Source of the DNA: Tranzscheliella williamsii | Lineage: Eukaryota > Basidiomycota > Ustilaginomycetes > Ustilaginales > Ustilaginaceae | Assembly: GCA_023212725.1 (NCBI GenBank) | Contig: JALBYF010000002.1 | Coordinates: 186,001-250,000, forward strand | Length of the DNA: 64,000 nucleotides | Direction: 5' to 3' | Shown here: positions 1-8,932 of the stretch, one piece after another | How positions within the stretch are numbered: position 1 is the first letter of the stretch | Layout: the number at the start of each line of letters is the position of its first letter | The notes under the pieces: model-generated | What the model was told of the DNA's origin: nothing | Seen by the model: the letters and a program-made list of their open reading frames with translations, nothing else | Databases searched by the model: none | Position numbers and translations under genes: made by a program

Positions 1-1
1 C

Positions 2-667
2 CCTTCCCCCGTTCCGGCACCTTTGCGTCACCCTAATGGCATGAGTCACAGTCATGTGCCGGGAGGGTTTCCAGGTGTCGGTCCCCATATGGGCCCTGGT
101 GGAGGACCGATGCACTCTCCGCCTGCCCATGGATATCCAGCGCCTCGCCCTGGGTATGCAGGTTATCTACTGCCCCCACAGGCACGGCCACCGGCTGTCC
201 GGCCGGCGGCTGACGCGCTCGATGCCGAGACGGAAGGTGCCAGGATGTCGGACGTGCCGCCCAACTACCAGGACGCGAGCAATGTGCCGCAGGACGAACG
301 TCTGCCGTCTCAGTATGTGCCGCCAGCCGCGCCTCCTCCTGGTGCGGGTCCGCCGGCGCATCATTACGGGCCACCGCACGCGGCGTATTCTCCGCCCGCC
401 CCCGCCGCCTACCACCACCACGCTGGCGCTTACGTTCATCCACCGCCACATGGACCCGGCCCGTTCAGCCCCGGCGGCCCAAACCTCAACATCACCGTCT
501 CCGGCTTCGGCAGACGCCCCCCACCCGGAGCCCTTGTCGTCATGCCCGGCGACCCCAGAATCGGCGGACGCCTCTGCTTCGAATGCGCCGGCAGAGGCAT
601 CACCGAAAGCTTCTGGTTCGGCGACGAAACCTGCCTCCGTTGCCGAGGCAGCGGCAGAATCTTCTAG
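2..667 (+). CDS. HUA1: HUA1-like zinc-finger protein, 5' end cut by the window
   Basis: The reading frame is open from the first bases of the window, so the true start lies upstream; no ATG with good context is seen before a run of Pro/Gly/His-rich sequence. About 150 residues of low-complexity proline-rich sequence with many PP and HY motifs are followed by a compact C-terminal domain with two CxxC-type pairs (CFECAGRG and CLRCRGSGRIF) preceded by MPGDPRIGGRLC. This spacing and the GRG/GRIF endings match the C-terminus of the yeast cytoplasmic protein Hua1, whose zinc finger resembles that of type I J-proteins; Hua1 has been linked to actin patch and ubiquitin-related functions. The protein ends at a TAG at 665-667. 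The coding strand becomes notably C-rich over the last 200 bases. The family call is good; the function is only by analogy. Confidence 0.75.
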   Translation, partial: PSPVPAPLRHPNGMSHSHVPGGFPGVGPHMGPGGGPMHSPPAHGYPAPRPGYAGYLLPPQARPPAVRPAADALDAETEGARMSDVPPNYQDASNVPQDERLPSQYVPPAAPPPGAGPPAHHYGPPHAAYSPPAPAAYHHHAGAYVHPPPHGPGPFSPGGPNLNITVSGFGRRPPPGALVVMPGDPRIGGRLCFECAGRGITESFWFGDETCLRCRGSGRIF

Positions 668-1139
668 GCCTGTCGAGCCACCTGTAGTCCGCCTGACCGC
701 AGCCAGCCCGGGCGGTGGGCGTCCCAGCACATTATACCACCGCATTGTGATATACAGTCATTGTTTCGTGACATTGTTTCGTGACATTGCTGGCATGTGC
801 AGAGGCAGACAGAGGAGAAGACAAGTGCGACAGATTCTAGCGAGGGCGAAGCGATCGATAAGCGGCGTGTGTGCGGGAACAGCCGCTGGCAATGCTAATG
901 AGGATGCTCGTGCGGTCGAGAATGGGACAAGACTGAGAGTGTGGAGAGCGCAAGACAGGGGGGGAGACAGTTGGATACAGAAAGGGGCCAGATGCAAAGG
1001 TGCTAGGACAGAAACAGGATCTAGATCAAGGTGCGCAGTGCGCGGGCAGGCCTGCCTGCCTGACGAGCTAGGGCCGGTGGCCGTTGCTTGTCCGCATCCG
1101 ACTGATCGTCAGCGAGTGAAGAGAAGGATAGGAATACAT
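668..1139. other. Intergenic, convergent 3' ends
   Basis: No gene is supported. At 759-788 a 13-14 base unit containing tttcgtgacattg is duplicated in tandem. The rest is the shared downstream region of two converging genes. Confidence 0.6.
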
Positions 1140-2342
1140 TTACATGTCTCGAGTGGGAGGGGAACTGATGGAGGTCGACAGCGCAGCGACACCGGGAAAG
1201 CCGTAACTGGTGCTCGCCGGACTATAAGCCGGAGACTCGGGCAGAGGCGGTCCGAAGCTGCCGTCGGGCGACTGGGACACTCCGAATCTGCCCAAGCTTT
1301 CAACTGAGCTGAGAAAACATAGCTGTTGCGCTGTCAGTCCTCGCTTGGGATACGAATACTGCGACTTGACCAGTGTCCAGCTGAGAGGCTCGGAAATGGA
1401 GCGGCCGCCCACAGTCGCTTCGAAGGGCCGGGGAGCACTCGAAGAGGCTCTAGCCCGTCGAAAAAATGGCGTCGGCCGAGAGTTGAGCTCCGAGTGGGGC
1501 CCAGGAGAAACTTGGGGGAAAGGAGTCGACGAGTGTCTTGTCATGGCTGTGCCGTGAGAAAAGTCTGGAGTGGAAGAACCTGAGATTTGCGCGGACGCTG
1601 ATGACGGGTTCCTGCGATGGCGCAGATGTGTGAGAGTGTATGACTGTACTGTTCCGGACGAACCGGATGCACCAACAGCAGCCAACGGATCGTCCCTTTC
1701 ATATCTCGGTGACGGACCGACCTCGGCGCTGAGGACAGGGAAGGGGCGGTCGCTGCTCGGTGGTGTTCGTGGCCAGAACGACAAGGAATGCTCCCCTTCC
1801 GAGTCACTCTCTGCGTCCCCATCTGAGCTGCTGTCTACCGTCTCTAAGTGATTGTGCGGTTCGTGGGCCGACTGCATGTCTCCTGCTTCCTGGGCTTCCT
1901 GTTCTAGCGTCCCGGCAGCGATGGACAATTCGTCGACGGCGGCGAGGGTTGCAGCTGCTACTTGTTGTTGGGCTTTGAAAAGGATCATTTCATCGTCGCC
2001 TACCTGATCGGTATAAGTTGGGCAGGGCCAGCATCGCAGGTTGTGAAGGCCGTCCTCTGCTGCCCAAGGATAAGCTCTTCTCGCCCTGAGCTCTGCCCTG
2101 TAGGTCTGACCTGGAGGTTGCAAGTAGTACTGCCTGATGGGCAGCGCAAAGAAGTCTATGAACGACTTCCACTTGCCTCTTCTTGGGCTTCGGCGATCAA
2201 CCCGAGGGGGAGAATCTGCTTCGCTAGGCGGCGGTATGGGCTCGTGAAGCTGTGTGATCGCGGTAGGGGTGCTGACATCGGAAGAAACTCTCTGCTGAAG
2301 ATGCTGGGCGGCATGGGTTGGGAAGGCGGTGACGGCCACCAT
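1140..2342 (-). CDS. Uncharacterised fungal protein, 400 aa
   Basis: A single open frame of 400 codons with ordinary composition for this genome. I do not recognise a named domain. Visible features: an N-terminal basic stretch (RRSPRRGKWKSFIDFFALP) followed by a Trp/Cys/Pro-rich patch (YPWAAEDGLHNLRCWPCPTY, about residues 90-110), an acidic-serine region near residue 170, then Ser/Pro/Arg-rich disorder. The last 120 residues carry a less repetitive block (RSISEPLSWTLVKSQYSYPK, then LTAQQLCFLSSVESLGRFG) that looks constrained. There is no signal peptide or membrane segment. The 5' flank on this strand is a long pyrimidine-rich leader, typical of fungal promoters, which supports it being a real gene. 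It could be a regulator or scaffold; nothing in the sequence decides. Confidence 0.6.
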   Translation of the reverse strand: MVAVTAFPTHAAQHLQQRVSSDVSTPTAITQLHEPIPPPSEADSPPRVDRRSPRRGKWKSFIDFFALPIRQYYLQPPGQTYRAELRARRAYPWAAEDGLHNLRCWPCPTYTDQVGDDEMILFKAQQQVAAATLAAVDELSIAAGTLEQEAQEAGDMQSAHEPHNHLETVDSSSDGDAESDSEGEHSLSFWPRTPPSSDRPFPVLSAEVGPSPRYERDDPLAAVGASGSSGTVQSYTLTHLRHRRNPSSASAQISGSSTPDFSHGTAMTRHSSTPFPQVSPGPHSELNSRPTPFFRRARASSSAPRPFEATVGGRSISEPLSWTLVKSQYSYPKRGLTAQQLCFLSSVESLGRFGVSQSPDGSFGPPLPESPAYSPASTSYGFPGVAALSTSISSPPTRDM

Positions 2343-3730
2343 CGGAGCTCGATTGGCCAGCTAGCAGGGCTGCAGTGCAATAGGACTGGGAAGGCAAAGG
2401 CAGCAGAAAGGCGGGTAGGAGAAAAGGAAACGATAGCAACAGCGGGACTATGCGGCCTCAAGCAAGGAAGTCGACGAGCACATTGGATTGAATCTGAGCA
2501 GGAAAACGGGGCTGGTAGCTGGCTGGACGTCGTATAAGAATCTAAAGGGAAGGGGTTGTTGTAGAGGAGAGGGTGGGCTGGGCTAGGAGACAAACACAGC
2601 GAAGCGGAATCCGAGGAATAGCCACAGAGGCGAGGGGCAGGAGCGGGCTGGGCAGGCCGAGTTGGAGGGCTCGCAGCGGAAGAACTGAGGCCGCAAAGAA
2701 GAGCGACCTGGCACCGGCTATCTTTGGACTTCAATCATTTCGTTCAGGCAATGGCCGGTGGGGATAAGGGTTGAGCTTAACATATGCGATGGTCGGAGCG
2801 TGAGCCGCGATGACCCTGCATAAGATTCAAAAGTTCAGAGGTTCAAAGGTTCACTAAAGGTTCAAAGGTTCAAAGGGTCTTGAGAGTATAAGGTCTCGTG
2901 GGGTTCCGAACTAACTATATGTGTATATATGCTGGTAGGCTTGCTCGGGAGCTTCCGCGGTAAGCTAGTCCTTGCGTTGCTCAGAATTACAATTCGCAAC
3001 TAACTCTATACGTGGCGAGCAACAAGCTGGTGGGACTGCGGCAGCGATTAGCTTCCGTGAATCAAGACCGCTGACCAGGCTCCGGGCGCGCTTGATCGAT
3101 GAACCCATCAGGCATCGACCTTCGCGTTGCGGACGGCCATCTTAATGACAGTGGAACAATTGAATAGCCCACAGACTGATTGTAGTAAAGCCTTTGTTAG
3201 ATTTGGCTACGGCCCAGGCCACGTTTTGCCCTGTTGCACGCCAGTCATGTGCATGTGCATATGTCACTTTCAGCTGGGCATTGCTACTCTCATTGAGAGC
3301 AGGCCTTAGCAGCGAGGCCGATCATAAACACGAGCTTGTTTAGATGCTGGTTTAGCGCTTGTGATCAGCTAGGCACCATAGATCCTCTGCGGACAAACTA
3401 AGCGAGGCTGTGGCAGAGCGAACGTGCCTACTCTCATGCCGCTCAACACTTGCTCGAGCACTAGCCTTGCAATATCCTCCTTTTGCTCTCTCTCACGTTG
3501 CTTCACTGCACGCGGAATAGCAGTGTTTGCGCAGCGCAGACAAGTTGCTGCCTTAGTTTCATTAGCTCGCAGGCCACGGCAAGCGAACTGAGGTCTAGCG
3601 TGCTAGAGCCTGACGCAGCGAGACTGTGTTTCTGTCCGCCCATACAGACGATGGCGTATTGATAATCCTCCGGCTCAGCTTGGTTCCCAGGTCCAGCCCT
3701 CCTGTGGCGTCCATCTGGTGATTTTTGTTT
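2343..3730. other. Intergenic, promoter side of the 400-aa gene
   Basis: The first 400 bases are C/T-rich on the minus strand and probably hold the promoter and leader of the upstream-facing gene. A short tandem array of ggttcaaa units follows at 2826-2880. The remainder is relatively AT-richer with only short random frames; I see no gene in it. Confidence 0.55.
2826..2880. repeat. Short tandem array of ggttcaaa-type units
   Basis: The unit ggttcaaa or close variants (gttcagag, ggttcact, ggttcaaag) recurs about five times in succession over roughly 55 bases. No protein or RNA role is evident. It looks like a simple minisatellite in noncoding DNA. Confidence 0.7.
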
Positions 3731-4120
3731 GGGATCACCGTGATTGATGGCAACGCCGGCACATTGTCATGACAATACCCTTTCCGGCAGATATGACATC
3801 CATGCACGAATGTAGTCTTTGTTGGAGTAAACGGACTTTTATGGCAACTACGACAAGGGGCTCTGCCCTCATGATGGTATATATGTACGCCGTGAAAGGA
3901 ATGTCGGATGTGAGCCACTGTGGGGACTGCATGCATGTCATATCGACCCTTCTCATAACAACGTGCCGGCGTTGCCGTCCGTCACGGTGGGCCACCCAAC
4001 AGCCGGTATACCGCTGACCCGCTAGATCCACTGTTCCCACCATCACTTGCACAAGTACATTCCTTTCACGATGTACATATATACCGTCATGAGGGCAGAG
4101 CCCCTTGTCGTAGTTGCCAT
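3731..4120. repeat. Nested inverted-repeat element upstream of the acid phosphatase
   Basis: Two inverted pairs overlap here. Arms 3841-3904 and 4057-4120 are reverse complements with 61 of 64 bases identical, separated by 152 bases. A second, more diverged pair lies at about 3731-3808 and 3926-3995, sharing blocks such as gtgccggcgttgcc and atgtcatat in inverted orientation. No transposase frame or obvious target-site duplication is visible. The right arm ends only 16 bases before the phosphatase ATG that I prefer, so the element forms part of that gene's leader. It may be a MITE-like relic or a local inverted duplication. Confidence 0.8.
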
Positions 4121-4136
4121 CCTATCCGCATCCAGT

Positions 4137-5672
4137 ATGTTGAGGGTATTTACAGCAGCAGGTGTCGCGGCACTGTTCGCTGCCGTTGTCAGTGCCTACG
4201 AATATTCACCGATTCCTGCTGACAAGACAACGCCAACGCAGACTCGACTCGCCTTCCAGTCGCTCAACGCCGTCTCGGTGGCGTGGAACACATACCAAAA
4301 GATCGACAAGCCCTGTGTGGCGTATGGTCTCTCCGCCGACTCGCTCTCACGCCGCGCTTGCTCGGCCACTTCGTCGACCTACCCGACCTCCAGGACATGG
4401 TTCAACACGGTGATTCTTGGCGATCTTAAACCCGGCATCACCTACTATTACCGTATCGACTCGAGCAACAGCACCACTCACTCGTTCAAAAGCGCTCGTG
4501 AGCCAGGCGACACCACCTCTTTCAGCGTCAATGCCGTTATCGACATGGGTGTCTATGGTGCCGATGGCTACGCTACAACCATGAAGAAGCGCGACATCCC
4601 TGACATCCCGCCCAGCTTGAGCCACTCTACCATCGAGCAACTGGTCAGGTCCGAGGCAGACTATGACTTTGTGGTGCATCCAGGAGACTTTGCCTATGCC
4701 GATGACTGGTTCCTCAGGCCCCACAATCTTCTCCATGGCAAAAAGGCCTATGCGGCCATCACAGAACTGTTTTTCAACCAGCTTGCTTCTGTTTCCGCCT
4801 ACAAGCCCTACATGGCCGGACCTGGCAACCACGAAGTCGCGTGTAGAGAAGTTGCCTACATTAAAGGCACTTGTCCCGAAGGCCAGTACAACTTTACCGA
4901 TTTTAGGGAGAGATTCGGGCCCAACTTGCCCACCGTCTTTGCTTCCAGGAGCGCCAACAAGGCTGCCCAGGCGGATGCCACCGCAGCCGCCAAGCTGGCT
5001 CTGCCACCATTCTGGTACTCGTGGGACTACGGAATGGTCCACTTTATCTCTATCAACACCGAGACTGACTTCGCCAACGCGCCCGACACGGCCGACCTTG
5101 GGGCTGGACCGTACGGTGCGACCAACCAGCAGCTGCAATTCATCGAGGCAGACTTGAGCTCGGTCGACCGAAGCGTCACTCCCTGGGTCATCGTTATGGG
5201 CCATCGGCCCTGGTACTCCTCCGGCGGCAGCGGCCATATTTGTGCCGAGTGCCAGCTCGCGTTCGAAGACCTCCTCTATAAGTATGGTGTAGATCTGTAC
5301 GTGGCGGGCCACGTGCACAACCTGCAACGCCAGCAGCCCATCTACAAGAACAAGGTAGATGCTGCCGGTCTCAACAACCCCAAGGCTACGTGGCACATTG
5401 TCGCTGGCGCTGCTGGCAACATTGAGGGCTTCAGCTCGGCAGGCGAGACGCCCAGTTACACCGCCTTTGTCGACGACAGCCACAACGGCTATGCCAGGCT
5501 GACATTCCAGGATCCAAACCACCTCAAGGTTGAGATGATCCATTCGACCGACGGGCGCGTCCTCGACTCCGCTACCCTTTACAAATCGCATGATCAGCAA
5601 TTTGTCCGGCAGGCGCCAACCTCTGTGGCCAAGAGAGGCTTGTCGTCGTTTGCAAGGTTGTTACGACCTTGA
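4137..5672 (+). CDS. Secreted purple acid phosphatase (metallophosphatase)
   Basis: This 511-residue protein hydrolyses phosphate monoesters outside the cell or in the vacuole. All seven dinuclear-metal ligands of the purple acid phosphatase fold are present: D136 (VIDMGVYG), D184 and Y187 (GDFAYADD), N231 with H232 (GPGNHE), H356 (GHRPWY), H392 and H394 (AGHVHNLQR). An N-terminal fibronectin-like segment (about residues 35-125) precedes the catalytic domain, as usual in plant/fungal members. I chose the ATG at 4137 because it begins a clear signal peptide (MLRVFTAAGVAALFAAVVSA) directly followed by the mature start. The frame stays open upstream to 4047, but those extra 30 codons fall inside an inverted repeat and do not look like a leader. 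Likely induced by phosphate starvation, by family analogy only. Confidence 0.93.
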   Translation: MLRVFTAAGVAALFAAVVSAYEYSPIPADKTTPTQTRLAFQSLNAVSVAWNTYQKIDKPCVAYGLSADSLSRRACSATSSTYPTSRTWFNTVILGDLKPGITYYYRIDSSNSTTHSFKSAREPGDTTSFSVNAVIDMGVYGADGYATTMKKRDIPDIPPSLSHSTIEQLVRSEADYDFVVHPGDFAYADDWFLRPHNLLHGKKAYAAITELFFNQLASVSAYKPYMAGPGNHEVACREVAYIKGTCPEGQYNFTDFRERFGPNLPTVFASRSANKAAQADATAAAKLALPPFWYSWDYGMVHFISINTETDFANAPDTADLGAGPYGATNQQLQFIEADLSSVDRSVTPWVIVMGHRPWYSSGGSGHICAECQLAFEDLLYKYGVDLYVAGHVHNLQRQQPIYKNKVDAAGLNNPKATWHIVAGAAGNIEGFSSAGETPSYTAFVDDSHNGYARLTFQDPNHLKVEMIHSTDGRVLDSATLYKSHDQQFVRQAPTSVAKRGLSSFARLLRP

Positions 5673-6069
5673 CGAGTAGAACCCACGGGACCGCCTGTTG
5701 CCTTGTCGCTCGTCCAGATTGCCAGCGATCCCTTACCTACAGATACAAGATTTTTCTTAATTTTGTTGAATTTGTGAGATGCTACAGATCGTCAATGATT
5801 GAGCCTCCTCTATGCAAGTTGTCCAGCTGCGTTATGGAGGACGAGGTCTGTGGCCGAGTAGTAGACGGAATAACTGGTCAGGTCTGTCGGCTATAGTCTA
5901 TACACCGATGTTGTCAACCTACTAGGTGTATGTGAGCTTCGATCTGTGCAAGCTTATCCAATGCTCGGTCTCTCTTTCTTCAGGCAGTAGAAGGTACAAT
6001 GGATTGTCAGCTCATATGCTCCATGGCCTTGTTCGTTCGGTATCCGGACTGTTCCTGAAAGAGGAAGAC
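5673..6069. other. Intergenic, convergent 3' region
   Basis: Downstream of the phosphatase and downstream of the UXT-like gene on the opposite strand. AT-richer than its surroundings; no gene or structure supported. Confidence 0.5.
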
Positions 6070-6541
6070 TTACTTTTCAAGGATGTCGAGTTTCTTGGTG
6101 ATGAAGGCTCGTGCTTCTCTGTTGGTGAGCTGGGCGTAGAAGTTGGCAAGACCTAGCGATATGATGGGATCTTCCGTCTGGATGCTGCAGGCGAAAGCAG
6201 AAGAGAGGTGACTCAGCTTCTCGAAAGCTAGACGGGCGCCGGTTCGGATCCACTTACAGTTGCGTCTGGACAGCCAAGCCGCTGCCGATATCCGCAAGCG
6301 TATTTGGAGGTGCCGTACGCGCGGCTCTGTTGGGCGCGGTATCTGGGTCGAGGGAGCGCAAAGTATCCCTGAGTTTGCGATACTCTTCGAGCTGCGCTTG
6401 CAGGCTTTGCTCATCCGTGCTGGCCTGCTCAAGGTCCGGCAGCAGGCGCTGTGTGAGGAATTGGCGCGACCGGTCGAGCGCCGCTGCGGTTTCACTCTTG
6501 GTCGCCTCATCCAGCTGCGTCTCCTGCTGGAAGCGGTCCAT
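6070..6541 (-). CDS. UXT: UXT-like prefoldin-family protein, two exons
   Basis: Exons 6541-6258 and 6184-6070 join to 132 codons; the 73-nt intron has a gtaagt donor and ctgcag acceptor and restores the frame exactly. The predicted protein has an N-terminal coiled-coil helix, a short turn with DIGSGLAVQTQ, then SLGLANFYAQLTNREA and a C-terminal helix. This helix-hairpin-helix order and the spacing resemble UXT (alpha-type prefoldin-like protein), where the equivalent segment reads as a beta hairpin ending in a GYGFFLELT-like motif. UXT works with the R2TP/prefoldin-like complex and in transcription. The start at 6541 is inferred from the first ATG before the coiled coil; a GTG-led extension is open upstream. 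Divergent from ETFRF1 with 282 bases between the starts. Confidence 0.7.
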
Positions 6542-6823
6542 ACCGTCCTTGCGTGCTTGGTACACGGCAGCGTCGCACAGCTGAGCTACACGGGTTGTGC
6601 TGTTCTGCTGGGAACGTCCAAGAGCAGGACGAGTGACTTGGAAAAGCTTCAGAATTCGTCAAAGCTGAATCAGAGTCACTGTCAAAGTGGAGGCACAAAG
6701 CTGCACGGCACAGATGCGGGGTGCACTCGAGGAAGCCTGCCTCTTACGGCACTACACTTGCCTTGCCGCCACCCTCACCGCTAACGATCACCTATACGCG
6801 GCGCAAAGGGCATCCGTCTCACC
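6542..6823. promoter_or_regulatory. Shared divergent promoter, UXT-like / ETFRF1
   Basis: The two start codons face away from each other across 282 bases, so one region must carry both promoters. No clear TATA element is seen. Confidence 0.45.
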
Positions 6824-7259
6824 ATGCCCCCTCTCGGCCACCCTCTGAGATCTAGGGCGATAGGGCTTTACAAAGAGGTAGCTACCCTTGACGCGCAAGT
6901 GCCGACGCGGATCCTATGTTGCTGACAGTCGCTGAACCCGCTCTGTCTGGCTGTCTCACAGCTGCATCGCCTGGGCAGGGAGTATCCTGACCCGAACTAC
7001 AACTTCCTGGGCAAGCTCAGAGGAATGTTTGCCAAAAATGCGCACTTGACCGACGAAAAGGAAATCAAGGCCAAGCTCGACCTCGGCGAGTTTGTCAAGA
7101 AGGGTGATTGTCGTCCTGGCTCTAGTGGTGCAAACGACCATGATATCCTTGCTGACCACGTAGTAGTCCCGTTACCTTATCTTGACCACAGAGACCGAAA
7201 CACTGTACTCTCTCAAAAAGTACCGCACCATGAGGCGCAGATACATTGGTGACAAGTGA
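6824..7259 (+). CDS. ETFRF1: ETFRF1/LYRM5-like LYR protein, three exons
   Basis: Exons 6824-6877, 6962-7103 and 7192-7259 give 87 codons plus stop; introns of 84 and 88 nt have gtagct and gtgatt donors and cacag acceptors. The product carries the LYR-type signature as IGLYKELHRLGREYP, then a central FLGKLRGMFAKN segment, GEFVKKE, and the C-terminal ETLYSLKKYRTMRRRYIGD. Human ETFRF1 (LYRM5) is about 90 residues with LYK in the same place and a similar KYRAMKQRY end. That protein binds electron transfer flavoprotein in the mitochondrial matrix and removes its FAD. The first intron falls immediately after the LYKE codons. The gene is easy to miss because no single exon holds more than 48 codons. 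Confidence 0.88.
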
Positions 7260-7457
7260 TCATGAGCCTCGGCATCGGTCATACTAGCGCCACGTACTGT
7301 ACATATTCATCATACCCGTTCCGTATCTTTATCTCTATTCGACAAGCGGCACACCTGTCACCCCGCCAGAAGTACTATCACGCAAGCTAAAGCAGATCGA
7401 ATGACAGTTTCTGCGGCACTTGAGATAAGAAGGGCGTGAGGGGAAGGGGAGAGAGCA

Positions 7458-8428
7458 TTACAGACGGGGCTGGAACTGGATGCTCTGGCCGCCATCGACT
7501 ACAATGCCGGTGCCGGTGCAGTGTGCACCCGCCCTGGAGGCGAAGAACATGGCAACGCCGCCGATGTCCTCGGGGGTGCCAATGCGGCCCGTAGGTTGAA
7601 CGCCTTCGAGAACGTCCCTGTTCTCTTCCAGTCCATACGCGGTCATGCGCGAGGGGAAGACGCCCGGGCAGATAGCGTTGACCATGATAAACCGCTCTGC
7701 GAGTGAGTTGGCAAGGGTCTTTGTCAGGTGCAGAGACGCCGCCTTGGACGGTTGGTCTATCATCGCGCGATAGGGAAGAAAGAGGGTCGCCGGGACATCA
7801 GTCAGATGAGAACAGGATGGGGCGGATGCGAAGCGAGTCTGAACTTACAAGAAAATGTTCCGGTGCCGGGGGCCGCCAGGCCAGTCTCAGCAAGAGGCAC
7901 AATCGCTGCGGTCGAAGCGATGTTGAGGACGGCAGCATGGTTGATGTTGCTCTTATCCTTCTCAAGCAGGGGGAGGAGCGCGACGGTGAGATAAAACTGG
8001 CTCTTGACGTTGAGGTCAAACACCTTGTCCCAACCCTTCTGTTCTGGGAAGTCATCCATGGGAGCGCCCCACGTCAGGCCAGAGTTGTTGACCAGGATGT
8101 CGAGCTTGGTTTCAGCCTTCTTGATCTGGTCGGCGAGCGCATCGCAGCCGGCCTTGCTTCCGACATCCGCCTGTAGGGCCACGCAAAGGCCCTTTCCGCC
8201 TTCCGGGTCCTGAGGCGCCAGCTTGGACAGCTGCGTCGCTACTTTCTGCAGGTCAGAAAGCTTTCGGCTGGCAATGTAGACCTTGGCTCCGTTGCGGATG
8301 AACGTGGCCGCAATCATCTTGCCGATGCCGGTCCCGCCGCCGGTTACCAACGCCACCTTTCCCTCGAGAGAGAAGAGCCTCTGAGCGGAAAGCTCGGGCA
8401 TCACTTCTGGCGCTGCGTCTTTCGGCAT
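7458..8428 (-). CDS. Short-chain dehydrogenase/reductase, two exons
   Basis: Exons 8428-7849 and 7756-7458 (intron 92 nt, gtaagt donor, gatag acceptor) join to 292 residues. Motifs of a classical SDR are complete: the nucleotide-binding TGGGTGIG (residues 29-36), NNSG, a catalytic serine in LNIAST, and YQPSK. The catalytic tyrosine codon is split by the intron, so neither exon alone shows YxxxK. The following CPGVFPSRM and a C-terminal VDGGQS are typical of 3-oxoacyl-reductase-like fungal members, sometimes named RhlG-like after a bacterial rhamnolipid enzyme. The true substrate cannot be read from the sequence. No targeting signal is obvious. Confidence 0.9.
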
Positions 8429-8932
8429 TGTCGGTGCTCTATAGTTTCTTGAGATAGTAAACGGTGACAGCGAAAAGTGGAAGAAGAAGCTCGGCAGGTA
8501 GGGATGGGGCCCACTTGCGAATCTTGTTACCGGCTTCTTGAACCGCCCCCACAGAACCGGTCCATTTGCCCCAACTTGCGCCGGCCCGAGCTTATGGAAT
8601 CGGACTCGCCCTTACTCGCCCGATAAAACGAGTTCACGATCATCACCGATCCCGTGAATATAGACTCCACTCGCCCGTTGCACGGTCCAACACCTCGATT
8701 CCGCATTGACGGCCAGTGGAGAGCATCTGATGATGTGGTTGACAGCGGATGTCCTCAGCATCTTCTAGGCTTCCTGTTTTCTGTTTCGCTCATCATCTTC
8801 CCGTGTTCCCGGACAGGCACAACTCAGCAACCTCCGTCGCACTGTTTTCAGCTCAGATCAGTTCTTCCTTTCTGCTGTTGACGGACAACTCGTTGGTGCA
8901 GCCTACTTACTGATTCATATCAGGCCTCCGCA
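8429..8932. promoter_or_regulatory. Divergent intergenic region, SDR / twinfilin
   Basis: Holds both promoters of two genes that face away from each other. The twinfilin side has a T/C-rich leader (ttcttcctttctgctg at about 8863-8878). No further feature is supported. Confidence 0.45.

Noticed and set aside
54..1307. 417-codon frame overlapping the HUA1 gene
   Set aside because: Arg/Pro/Ser-rich out-of-frame reading that runs on into noncoding DNA; the HUA1 zinc-finger frame explains the region.
3595..4052. Cys/His-containing frames in the inverted-repeat block that resemble zinc fingers
   Set aside because: Cysteine spacing is not that of a known finger, the frames are short, and they follow from the inverted-repeat structure read on both strands.
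4347..5600. 417-codon frame opposite the acid phosphatase
   Set aside because: Antisense shadow with Val/Gly-rich composition; the plus strand has all metal-binding motifs.
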